A DNA stretch of 64,000 bases, from positions 30,087,752-30,151,751 of the forward strand of contig NC_088779.1 of assembly GCF_954871325.1 (NCBI RefSeq), in the 5' to 3' direction. Numbering within the stretch: position 1 is the first letter of the stretch; every line of letters starts with the position of its first letter. Positions 43,978 to 64,000 of the stretch are shown piece after piece. Below the pieces are notes generated by a model. That model had not been told where the DNA came from, made no database searches, and was given only the letters and a program-made list of their open reading frames with translations. The translations under genes and the position numbers were made by a program. The DNA comes from Gordionus sp. m RMFG-2023. Lineage: Eukaryota > Nematomorpha > Gordioida > Chordodea > Parachordodidae.

Positions 43978-44715
43978 CTTTATCATGTATACTATACTTA
44001 AGCTAACCACTATCTGCCTCTGGATCCAGGGCGTAGAACGAATCAAGGGATAAGCTGTATATAAATGATGGGTGAAAGATATTTTTTACGAATTCGTGAT
44101 AACAAATTATAATATTTATTATGAATTTAAGATCTATAAAATATGTACAATATATATACCTTTTTTTCTAAATAATTTTTAAATTTATTATGTTCAGTAA
44201 TGTTTGGCACTCCGGTGTCCATGGAAACCGTTTCAAATGTGATAGCTTTGGATAATCTTCTTATAGCGGCATCCCAATTCAAATCATAGGTGGCTTGAAT
44301 AATTCACAATTAATGAATGACGGAAGGAAGGAAGGAAGGAAGGAAGGAAGGAAGGAAGAAAGTAAAAAAAATAGATAAAAAAAAGAGGTATGATAAGGAA
44401 AGGAAACGTAAGGAAGAAAGAAAGGAAAGGAAAAAAAAATAAAGAAAAGAAGGAGAAGAGAAGAGAAGAAAGAGAGAGAAGAGAAGAGAAGAGAAGAAGA
44501 AAGAGAAGAGAAGAGAAGAGAAGAGAAGAGAAGAGAAGAGAAGAGAAGAGAGAGAAGAGAAGAGAAGAGAAGAGAAGAGAAGAGAAGAGAAGAGAAGAGA
44601 AGAGAAGGAATAGAATAGAATAAAAGATGATAAAAATATACACCTCCTGATATTGATAATATAGTGATTGAATCATCATCATCATCATCAGAAAGGTGCA
44701 CAATTTGAATTCCAT
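43978..44715 (-). pseudogene. PM20D1-like peptidase copy 4, 5' fragment
   Basis: Only exon 1 (44644-44715), exon 2 (44160-44293) and the first third of exon 3 (about 43978-44054) remain; similarity stops after the ATAAAG of exon 3. Exon 1 is 72 bases instead of 70 (one extra Met codon, one base lost), which spoils the phase into exon 2, and the residues after the signal peptide shift frame. It lies in the spacer between copies 3 and 5, in the same direction as copy 3. Confidence 0.85.
44320..44607. repeat. GGAA and GAGAA microsatellites in intron 1 of copy 4
   Basis: GGAA units at 44320-44357, then interrupted GAAGA/GAGAA units at 44450-44607. Pyrimidine on the sense strand, like intron 1 of copies 3, 5 and 6. 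Confidence 0.9.
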
Positions 44716-45149
44716 TATCTATTTTTTTTTTTAAAAAACTTTATTTTTTATAAATCCTAAAACATTGAAATATTAAATCATTAAAATAACCATAAAAATT
44801 TTTTTAAACCATTAAAAAATATTTAAAAATGTCTATTTAATAAATTTTATATAATTTTTATATTTGGGTTTTTTCAAAATGGTTTTATATAAATTATATT
44901 CATTTAAATGTTCTGGGTAAAAAAAAATTTGAGGCATTAAAATAAATCTTGTATTAATATCAATTTTCAATGTGTAATAATTTAGATTTTGCATGAAGAA
45001 AAATCCCTGCCCAATATATTTTAAAACCAAATATTTTAAATCGCCATTAAAAATAAATATTATAATATAGAATTTTAAAAAAAAAATCCGGGCTGGACCC
45101 TGCATCATATGGCACATCTGCAGGTCTTAGAGTTACTTAATTCCTAAAT

Positions 45150-45393
45150 ATCCCGGCCTGTAAAACTATTTTGGAAAAATTTGATCCAGCCCTGTCCCGA
45201 AAATCTGTTTCCTGGGCCGGCTTGGCCCTGGAGCCAGGCTTTCGAGCTACAGATAGGGGCCAGGGTTTATGGCAGCTTCAGTCTCGAGGGTTATCTTTCG
45301 AGCCAAATTTTGAACTTCGGACACGGCAGCGCCGACTCTGAAACGAAGAATCCCTTCTATCACATTATTTAAAGATTGGATTATTACTCTTTT
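45150..45393 (+). repeat. GC-rich repeat, second copy
   Basis: Nearly identical to 21766-22008 and ending at the same ACTCTTTT. Preceded at 45005-45120 by a block with ACCAAATATTTTAAATCGCC and GGACCCTGCA, also found at 12110 and 54530. Confidence 0.75.
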
Positions 45394-45797
45394 ATTAATT
45401 CAATCAAAAATTATTATGTTACAGACAGCAAAGGCAATAAATGCGTACAAAATTTTTAAACATAACCTTCATGAGCGTTTTTTTTTGTTTGAGTAACCAT
45501 GTAACGCAAAAAGTATTCGTTACTTTAAATTTTTCGAAAAACTATATTTTTCGCCGTAACGGGTGTTGTTAAACTGGCTCATTTTGAGCCGATTATATTG
45601 AAACGGTCAACTAAATATTTTAGCCAAGAGAAATATTGTAACTATAACCTCGCGATTTCGATAATACAAGGCTTAAAACCATTTGTTCCTTTCATGAGCA
45701 AAATCTACAGGGCTTTGCTAAACATTTTTTCTGGATGAAATATTGAGTCAGCCGTTATTAAAGAATCAACTCATAACGAGCCGATCAACAAGACTAA

Positions 45798-46011
45798 CCT
45801 TGAATTCATAGTGGCGCGATTGCGATCGCGATTTTAACAGCTGATTGATTTTTAAAATCTGTTTATGAGATCAATTTTTATTTATTAATATTAATTTACC
45901 TTTAATTCGAATTTTAATAATAATCTAAGAAATAATGATTTTAATAAAGAATAATTGATCTCATAAACAGATTTTAAAAATGAATCAGCTGTTAAATCTA
46001 TGAATTCAAGG
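45798..46011. mobile_element. Harbinger-type MITE, 214 bp, upstream of copy 5
   Basis: Perfect 14-bp inverted termini CCTTGAATTCATAG, longer imperfect inner inversion (CAGCTGATTGATTTTTAAAA against TTTTAAAAATGAATCAGCTG), flanked by TAA at 45795-45797 and 46012-46014. The other palindrome arm has the uninterrupted site, so the insertion is recent. A TAA/TTA duplication is typical of PIF/Harbinger elements. Confidence 0.9.
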
Positions 46012-46293
46012 TAACTGTAACAGGATTGAACATGTAATATAGAATGTAATAATTAACTCGTTTATAAAATATTTTACTTAAATTTTAGAACTCTATAAGT
46101 TACTTTTAACGAAAAATATTTTTTTTTTAGAAATATTCTATAAAAATTTATTAAAATTTATTTTCTTAAAAAATTTTTAATATTTTTTTTAATGGTTTTT
46201 TGGTTACTTTAATGATTTAAATTATTTTAATGTTTTAAAGATATATGATAATAAAGTTATTGAAATAAATATATATTTAATAAATACAAAATA

Positions 46294-52272
<5,979 letters not shown>

Positions 52273-53290
52273 TTTATAGTCTGATTTGTAAATATATGTT
52301 TAATTCTATCGGTGTAGCTAAATTTGTTTTTGTTTAGATTAATTATATTTATCAAAAACAAAATAAAAAAAATTGATAGAAATAAACAATTTAGTCAATC
52401 CCAGTTTATGTTTCATGTAACGAGTCACTTAGAAACAATTGCTAGATCGGCTCTGGTTGAGGTTTCTAGGCTTCTTATAAATTTTGGGAGAGGTGTTTCC
52501 TAGAAATATAGTTACTTTTAAAAATAATGTTTGTACTTGTTTCTTAGTCACATAGTTGTATCTCTTTAGAAATATAGTTGCTTTTAAAATATAATATTTA
52601 AATATAAACTCGTTTTTTAGTCCCATAGTGTATCTCTTAAGAAATATAGCTACTTTTAAAAAACATATGCAGCCTTTCTTTTCAAAGCTGAATAGATGAC
52701 GAGATTGGGGTTGACGTGGGAATCGCGCGCCAAACCTCCCGAAACTGTTATTTAAGTTATTTTGAATGCAGAGAAATTATATAGGTTTTTAAAAAAATTT
52801 ATAATTCCAAAAAACAATTCCCCTACAATGTTGCCAATCACGTGCATCATTATTGCAATTTGGGAAGTTTCGTATCCCCTTTGTTTTATTTTTCATTTCT
52901 ACTGTATTACTATTTAAAAACGATATTCATTCGCATATACAGCGGGAAAGATGGGGAAGTGGGGGAGGGGAGCGGCAAATCCCTCAACCTCAATGCCAAA
53001 AAAATTGCGGATGTCGGCTAAAATATTTATTCGAAAAATGTGATTCTTAACTCTTAATCCCATAAATAATTCCAGTATTTTAAAATTTTGGGCCAAATAA
53101 TTTTGTAACATTTTTCGTTGTAGAACTATGGAGTATAAAATATTTCCTTAAAATGACATCTTATTTGATTTGAAACTATGAGAGTAGCCGAAAAGCTTTT
53201 TAGGGTAGGTTCGTAGTTTTGAAGAATTCATAAATTATATGTTAATGTCGAATGAAGAATATTCTATGAATTAAATATATTTGTCCCATC

Positions 53291-53800
53291 TGAGATTCTC
53301 AGCAAGTCAAGCCCGTGGTTTCAATAGTAATATAGGATAAGGAGGAAGATATCTTTATAACTCAAATGAATGTAAAAGGTTCCTGATTAATCATGTATTA
53401 TTCGTAATAATCCTTCCATAGATAAGAACTTATCCTCCCTTTATGATAAGCCAATACAAAATTGATTAAAAATTTATATATATATATATTTAATATTACG
53501 GAAAGTCTTTGAATGTTTTTACGTTGCAAATATTTTTATGGGGTTCGGGTCAAAATTCTTTTATAAAAATGGCGAGATCAGATGGTGGAGCGGGGTGGGG
53601 GTGTGTTTGCGGGTTTCTCTAATATAAAAAAAATGTGTAAAACCATTCGATATAATCACGGGAAATAGATTACTCGTGGAATAACTTACATTTTACGGAA
53701 ATGAAAATTTATCTATTTCCGGGAAAAGGAATTAGCGCATTGAACTAAAATAATTTACCATAATAACCCCCGACCTTTCTCCTCCCCGATGGGATTGACT
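53291..53800 (+). repeat. Downstream flank of copy 5 shared with copy 2
   Basis: Matches 28411-28935. No gene is visible. Confidence 0.8.
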
Positions 53801-54537
53801 TTTGACGGAACGGATGTAAAAACGGATCCGTCTCCGCTTTGAATGCAGCCTTAGAGATATTTTGTTATAACAAATAAATTGTCCAATCAAAAATGATAAG
53901 AGAATGTTTCAAAAAAGTAAATTGTATAAAATTAAGGCATATAATGAACGAAAAGGGAATAAGGTTAAAAGACATTTTTTTTTTGTAAATTTATATAAAA
54001 TCAATAAATATTTTCACATATATATATTTTTTAAAAAAATCCGAATTAAAAAAAAAATTAATTATTGCAACAATTCTTCAATGCAATATGACATTTCGTT
54101 GAACATTTGATGTTGTTCTTGAAACTACAATTTGAAAGTGCGAATCTTTGATTTAAAACCTTGGCTATTTTAATAGCGATGTATATAGCTTTCACATAAT
54201 TTTCCACATTGGTAAACAATAAAAAAAGTGACTGAATCGTTAAAAATATTATCTACATTTCCTTCCGTATTTTTTTAAGTAGATTTTTATTCGGGTGTTT
54301 TTTAATATGGTTTTACATAAATTATATTCTCTAACTGTTTTGAAGAAATTTAAGGCATTAAAATAAATTATAATGTATTAATACAAATTTTCAAAATGTA
54401 ATAATTTAGATATTCCATGATAAGAAAAATCCCTGCCCAATAAGATTCTTAATTCATATTAAAAATAAATTTTCATTTCAAAATGCAATAATTTAGAAAT
54501 CCTTTGAAAAAAAAAAACCTCGCCCAATATATTTTTA

Positions 54538-54756
54538 AAAACCAAATATTTTAAATCGCCATTAAAAATAAATATATAATATATTATTTTAAAAACCAAA
54601 TATTTTAAATCGCCACTAAAAATAAATATATAATATATAATTTTAAAAACCAAATATTTTAAATCGCCACTAAAAATAAATATATAATATATAATTTTAA
54701 TAACCAAATATTTTAAATCGCCATTAAAAATAAATATATAATTTTTAAAAAAAAAA
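54538..54756. repeat. 54-bp minisatellite, four units
   Basis: ACCAAATATTTTAAATCGCC recurs at about 54541, 54595, 54649 and 54703, exactly 54 bp apart. Because 54 is divisible by three, one minus-strand frame stays open across it, but there is no coding evidence. Single units occur at about 45010 and 12115. Confidence 0.9.
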
Positions 54757-55704
54757 TCTAGGCGCACCCTGCAAATGGCACATCTACATGTCTTTGAGTA
54801 ACTTTATTCCTAAATATTTAGAAGGGAGAGCATTAAGAATTGAACAAAATATGGGTAGGAACGTGTGCTGGAAGAATTTCAGCATCATTCATTGCATATG
54901 GTCGATATAAAACTATAAAATTAAATGATTTTGAAGTTCCCAACAAAGTTATATCAATCATAGGCACAATAAGCTATTTTTATAGTAACCACATACACTC
55001 CTCAAATTAATTCATGTATACATAAAATATATTAATTATTTATTTAAACTGCTAAAAATATTTATGAGCATCTCAGAATGTCACAAACTATGGGAAATCA
55101 TCGTTATGCAATTGCAAAAGGGGTTGCTTGAATAAAAGGTGTTAGTGTTTCAAGAAAAACCTTAAATTTCAACCAAATGTCATATAGCATCGAAGAATTG
55201 TTGCTAATAATTAATTATTTTTTTTTTTAAAATGTGAAAATATTCAATTTAACCTTATTTTTTCATTCATTATATGCCTTAATTTTATCTTATTTACTTT
55301 TTTTTTAAAATTTTTATTAAATCCCTCATTTTGGCCTTTTAATTATACGGTGCCAGCCTTAACGGCAAAAAAAGGGAAGAAAAAGTATCTGAATTAAACG
55401 TGGGGATTTTGATTGCCCATGATTCCATATCCCAATACGACATATATATATTTAATATTTTATTACACAAAATCTTTTTATTTTGTGAATAATCGAATTC
55501 ATCGGCATAGCCAAAATTTCGCAAGAGGTGGCCATTTATTTTCGCCATAAATTTCTTGGGGACCTTTTATGTGAACATATTGGAAATGAATGATAAGCTT
55601 AGGGATGGAAAATCCTACGAGGTTGGTAAATGAGGATTTTCAGAATTTCTATTCACAGTTTTTGTCGGGTTAAAAATGTAGTTTAACAACACTATTTGAC
55701 ACTT

Positions 55705-55939
55705 AAATTTTTATAAACTCTAAGTAATTCTAACAAAATAAAATTTTAGAAATATTCTAAAAAAAATTTTTTTAAAAAAACGATTTTTTTTCAAATTTGT
55801 AATTTTTTAATTTTTTTTAATGGTTTAAAAGTTTTTTAGTTATATTTTAATGATTTAATATTTTTTAATGTTTTAATGATTTATATTGATAAAGTTTTTA
55901 AAAATAAATAAATATTTAATAATACAAAAAAAAATAATA
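55705..55939 (+). promoter_or_regulatory. Conserved 5' flank of copy 6
   Basis: Contains AGAAATATTCTA, TTTAATGATTTAATATTTTT and AATGTTTTAATGATTTATAT before the ATG, matching the flanks of copies 3 and 5 and the orphan block at 20440. The role is inferred from conservation. Confidence 0.45.
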
Positions 55940-60566
<4,627 letters not shown>

Positions 60567-61454
60567 AAAAAATAATCTATTTAGTGTTGTTTATATAAAA
60601 AATTTTTTGAATGAATAAACTGTATAGTCATCCCAATCACGTTCCACGGGTTTGAGGAATTTTGAAACCGGAAATAAAAATTATTCTTCCGGTTTTCAAT
60701 ATTTATTTCAAAAGTTTGGAAAATAATATTGTAGAAGATTAGTTGCACTTTTGTTGGAGACTGGCTTTGGTTCCGGTTTCTACTTCTTATAAAATATTTA
60801 AAGAAAAGTGTTTCCGGTTACTCCACTTCCTTCTCAGTTCCTAAGGTTCTCTTCTACTTCCGGTAAAAAGCAAGTTCGGAGGGGGGGAGGGTGTAATATG
60901 ATAAATTTTCTTTAATCGATGCTAATTCCTTATTCCAGAAATAGGCAAATTTTCGTACTGTATAATGTAAACTATAAATCGACAACTAATTTAAAAAAAA
61001 AATTTTTTTTCATAGTTGCATTGAATAGTTTGTAGAATTTGTATATTAGAAAATCTTGAGGTTACCCACTCCCCCTATCGGATCTCGATAATTTTTATAG
61101 AATTTTAGGCCCAACCCATATATAAAATTTTTGCTGGGGAAGAAATAAATCTTACATTCGAAATTCTTTCTAAGTTTAAATCTCGGCAGATGGTTCCTAC
61201 TAAAATATAGGTTGGGAAGGAAACATGCTAATTGTAAGTGATAGGATTACGAAATAATGATTGACATTTTTGGAAATATTTTTGTTGATATATCTTCTAT
61301 CCCTGTACTGTATAATAATGTCTCGACTATATTTTTATTTATTTTTTTATATCTTCTTCCACACGCAGGCGATATTCGAAAAAAACAATTTGTTTTTATA
61401 AAAATGGTAAAACTCTTTATATATTTCGAAAATAGGAATGATTGACATATATTT

Positions 61455-61640
61455 CAAAATAGTTCGATAATGTATAATTATAGATATTTTCCTCTAAACT
61501 ATAAACTATGGATGACATACCAAGATTCCGTGGGGATTAAAGAAAGAGTTTAGGTAGCGGAATTTTTACGATTGCGTTAAATTTTATCATAATTTCATTT
61601 CAAAAAAGTCTCAAGAATAAAGAAATAATTTCAAGGGGAA
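61455..61640 (+). pseudogene. Relic of exon 9 of a seventh peptidase copy
   Basis: TTCGATAATGTATAATTATA, ATGGATGACATACCAAGATT and GCGGAATTTTTACGATTGCG match the exon 9 segment coding for VDNVYRFSP...MDDIPR...VADFYNCVKFYY. Stops and frame changes are frequent and the HG dipeptide is gone. No other exon was found nearby. Confidence 0.7.
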
Positions 61641-62285
61641 GGGGGGGGGGGTAAATATGACCCTAAAAATGAATAAAAAATTTTTCTTACATCAAAAATA
61701 AAATGAAAAAATTAACTCTTTGGTTATTTCAGTTCGGTCGGTTTTCATAGAACAAGCCCCACGTGATATACATTTTTTTTCCTGAGTTTTGAACCAGCTG
61801 TAAAAAACGATTCCGAATTTTAATATATTTATATTTTTTAAAAAGGGAGGGGGTGAGGGAGTTAGAGGGTTCGTAAAATATTTTAAAGGGGGGGGGGCAG
61901 TTCTATGATTTGACTGATGTGTTACGAAGTGTTGTTCCGGTTTCGAAACTATTAGCAATTATTTCATTCCACGTCCATCACAGGGAAATGAATAGCGCGG
62001 AACGGAAAAAAGGATTATCATAGTATCTTTATTCTCGTCGGCAGATGGTCTATTTTATAAAATATTTTAATCAGTCGAGAGTTCAGCTGACCCCATGGAG
62101 TTGGCGCAACTGAAAGAAAGTAAACATAAAAAAAATCTGTCATTCTTTTTCAAACTAATAACCATTTTATTAGCTAATGTTTTAAAATTTATTATGATTA
62201 ATTTCAAAAAAACAAATATTGTTTTTTTTACCTTTTAAATACCATGAATTATTTTTTTTAAAAAAATATCCAAAATAATTGTTAA
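61640..62285. other. Intergenic
   Basis: AT-rich with G runs (near 61643 and 61890). No supported gene. Confidence 0.5.
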
Positions 62286-62494
62286 AGGAAGGAAGGAAGG
62301 AAGGAAGGAAGGAAGGAAGGAAGGAAGGAAGGAAGGAAGGAAGGAAGGAAGGAAGGAAGGAAGGAAGGAAGGAAGGAAGGAAGGAAGGAAGGAAGGAAGG
62401 AAGGAAGGAAGGAAGGAAGGAAGGAAGGAAGGAAGGAAGGAAGGAAGGAAGGAAGGAAGGAAGGAAGGAAGGAAGGAAGGAAGGAAGGAAGGAA

Positions 62495-62568
<74 letters not shown>

Positions 62569-62569
62569 A
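62286..62569. repeat. (GGAA)n then (GAAA)n microsatellite
   Basis: About 53 GGAA units change into about 18 GAAA units at 62499. Confidence 0.95.
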
Positions 62570-62722
62570 CGCTTTCGACAACACCAGAAGAGTCCTAAAC
62601 TATATATAGATGCAAAATTAATTATATAAAAAAATTTTTTTTATTATCTTTGACCACATTTTTAGGATTAAATCCAATTTTCAAACAAATAAAATCACGT
62701 GACTAACAAAAACTGATAAATT

Positions 62723-63285
62723 TTAATCCAAATTTGGCGCCATTTCCAAATTACGCTCGTAAAGTCGCGACAATTTTTTTAACCTTTTTCTTAATTTTAG
62801 CAACGTTTTTTCCAGCGTTTTAATCTCTCGAAATTTGTTCTTCATTTTCTTGGTCAATACCTTGTTACCGTAGATGAGGTTCAAATTTTGAAATTTCAAA
62901 TTGTTAGAATATATCCGCATGAGGAATATATAATTTTCGTCAATCTCGTTGTCGTTAAACTGACGCGCCACGCTGGGGTGAAGTGCGTCTCTTGAATAGG
63001 GCGAATCTCCGATAGAGGGACTCTGTTTAATTTTGTAAGTGATCTTCATGTTCTTTTCGTTGTCCGGTCCTCTCAGCCATTTTTCCAGTTTTAAATATTT
63101 GCTCGAGGGCGCGGCATTATTCAATAATGGCGTCATCGTATTTCCGCGATCGATGCGCTTGATAGCGACCGATATGTTAGGCATCGACGACATTTGGTTC
63201 GAAAGGGATTTATAGGCATAGTTCTTATCAATAGATTTACTTGATCTAGACTCATCCAATCTAGATTCTCCTAATCTAGAATCAT
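62723..63285 (-). CDS. Last exon of an unknown coiled-coil protein
   Basis: The exon follows an ATATATAG acceptor (63286-63287 in reverse complement) and reads AT|GAT TCT AGA, ending with a TAA at 62723. It encodes about 187 residues. It opens with a serine/arginine-rich near-repeat (DSRLGESRLDESRSSKS), followed by a mixed polar region with RGPDNEKNMKITYKIK and ALHPSVARQFNDNEIDENYI. It closes with a strongly basic heptad-like helix (KNKFREIKTLEKTLLKLRKR) and a short EMAPNLD end. Base composition is clearly richer in GC than the flanks, which supports real coding. Upstream exons lie beyond the window. I do not recognise the family; a nuclear or cytoskeletal role would be guesswork. Confidence 0.7.
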
Positions 63286-63638
63286 CTATATATATAATTA
63301 AGCATGTATATATAGTATAAATGTTTTAAATTGTATTTTTTACATTTGGCTAAATTCGATAATTGGTGCCGTATTTTCCTTAGGGAGTTAATTGTATCTC
63401 TATAGTAACCATCTCTAAAAATAAAAAATTCAAAAAAAAAAATAAAAGTTTTGAACATAGTTTAAATTTGATAAGATTAATTATAAAAATGGCGCGTTTT
63501 ATTTTAAGTCAAACTTTAATTTAAAAATATTTCTTCTTAGATTATAATATTATAGTATATCGAAAAATTCGTTTTCTCGTGGAACGTAAAAATAAAAATA
63601 TAATCTTTTTCCAAAGCCTCCTCTAATCAGTAATAGTG

Positions 63639-63850
63639 TCGTAAACCGGTTCGTTTTGAGCCGATTTTTAAAATCCGGTTAAAATCCGGCTAAATCAATA
63701 ATTTAGTTGGAAAAAATATTGGCTAAGCTTCGAGATTTCAATAACATATGTCTAGATCTTTGTTCCTTCAACGAGCAAAATCTTCCAGGGTTGAATTTTT
63801 TTTCTTCTGAATGATAATATTGAGTTAACGAGCCGTTTATAACAATACTA
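63639..63850. mobile_element. MITE-b
   Basis: TAAACCGGTTCGTTTTGAGC at left, TATTGAGTTAACGAGCCGTT at right, with TTTGTTCCTTCAACGAGCAA inside, as in the copies near 43700 and 45690. Confidence 0.7.
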
Positions 63851-63855
63851 ATCAG

Positions 63856-64000
63856 CAGAGTTGTTAAAAGATACTTTTTAAATGGATCTAGATACAGAAC
63901 ATAGTCTAAAATAATATCTAGATACCGATATTTTAATCAAAACTATCTAGATACAGATACCAAATTTTTATATCTAGATCTAGATCCTTTAACAACTCTG
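63856..64000. mobile_element. MITE-a, complete up to the window edge
   Basis: CAGAGTTGTTAAAAGATACT to the exact mirror TTTAACAACTCTG at the final base. Any right target duplication is outside the window. Confidence 0.85.

Noticed and set aside
54459-54767. Repeat protein with FSGDLKYLVF units
   Set aside because: The frame is open because a 54-bp minisatellite has a multiple-of-three unit; no other coding evidence.
62279-62629. KEGR/ERKK-repeat protein
   Set aside because: Translation of GGAA and GAAA arrays only.

Overview
The window is AT-rich eukaryotic DNA, roughly three quarters A+T by eye. It has small exons with GT-AG introns, many microsatellites, hAT- and Harbinger-type non-autonomous elements and a tRNA-derived SINE. 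Degenerate TTAGGG-like repeats and a secreted PM20D1-like peptidase family point to an invertebrate animal. I cannot name the species.

The main content is one expanded family: M20 metallopeptidases like PM20D1 (N-fatty-acyl amino acid synthase/hydrolase) or carboxypeptidase S. Each gene has nine coding exons with conserved phases. I can assemble four full-length copies with open frames: copy 1 (+, 9417-16208, 518 codons), copy 3 (-, 35457-43352, 561), copy 5 (+, 46294-52272, 578) and copy 6 (+, 55940-60566, 553). Three more are broken: copy 2 (+, 22009-27137, 5' end lost), copy 4 (-, 43978-44715, exons 1 to partial 3) and copy 7 (+, about 61455-61640, exon 9 only). Copies 3 and 5 are the arms of a large palindrome (about 34.4-43.95 kb against 45.47-53.3 kb) whose spacer holds copy 4. 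Copy 2 is a direct relative of copy 5.

Two observations stand out. Copy 6 is full length but has lost two expected metal ligands (second Glu of HDEE to Lys; Asp of LLDEG to Asn), so it looks like a pseudoenzyme. Every copy with an exon 9 except copy 1 and the decayed copy 7 carries a lysine-rich tail made of 11-residue amphipathic repeats, two to four per copy, a pattern reminiscent of synuclein, apolipoprotein or LEA repeats.

Layout: 1-4.2 kb AT-rich with repeats; 4.2-5 kb possible exons of an unknown gene; 5-9.4 kb a diverged tandem duplication; 9.4-16.2 kb copy 1; 16.2-22 kb repeats and an orphan copy of the family's upstream block; 22-27.1 kb copy 2; 27.5-34.4 kb hAT transposon remains with a nested fossil retroelement; 34.4-53.3 kb the palindrome; 54-55 kb a 54-bp minisatellite; 55.9-60.6 kb copy 6; 61.5 kb copy 7; 62.7-63.3 kb the last exon of an unrelated coiled-coil gene on the minus strand.

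Insertions present in one palindrome arm and absent from the other give clean empty sites: a 1.4-kb hAT-type element in copy 3 and a 214-bp TAA-flanked MITE upstream of copy 5. These order events after the duplication.
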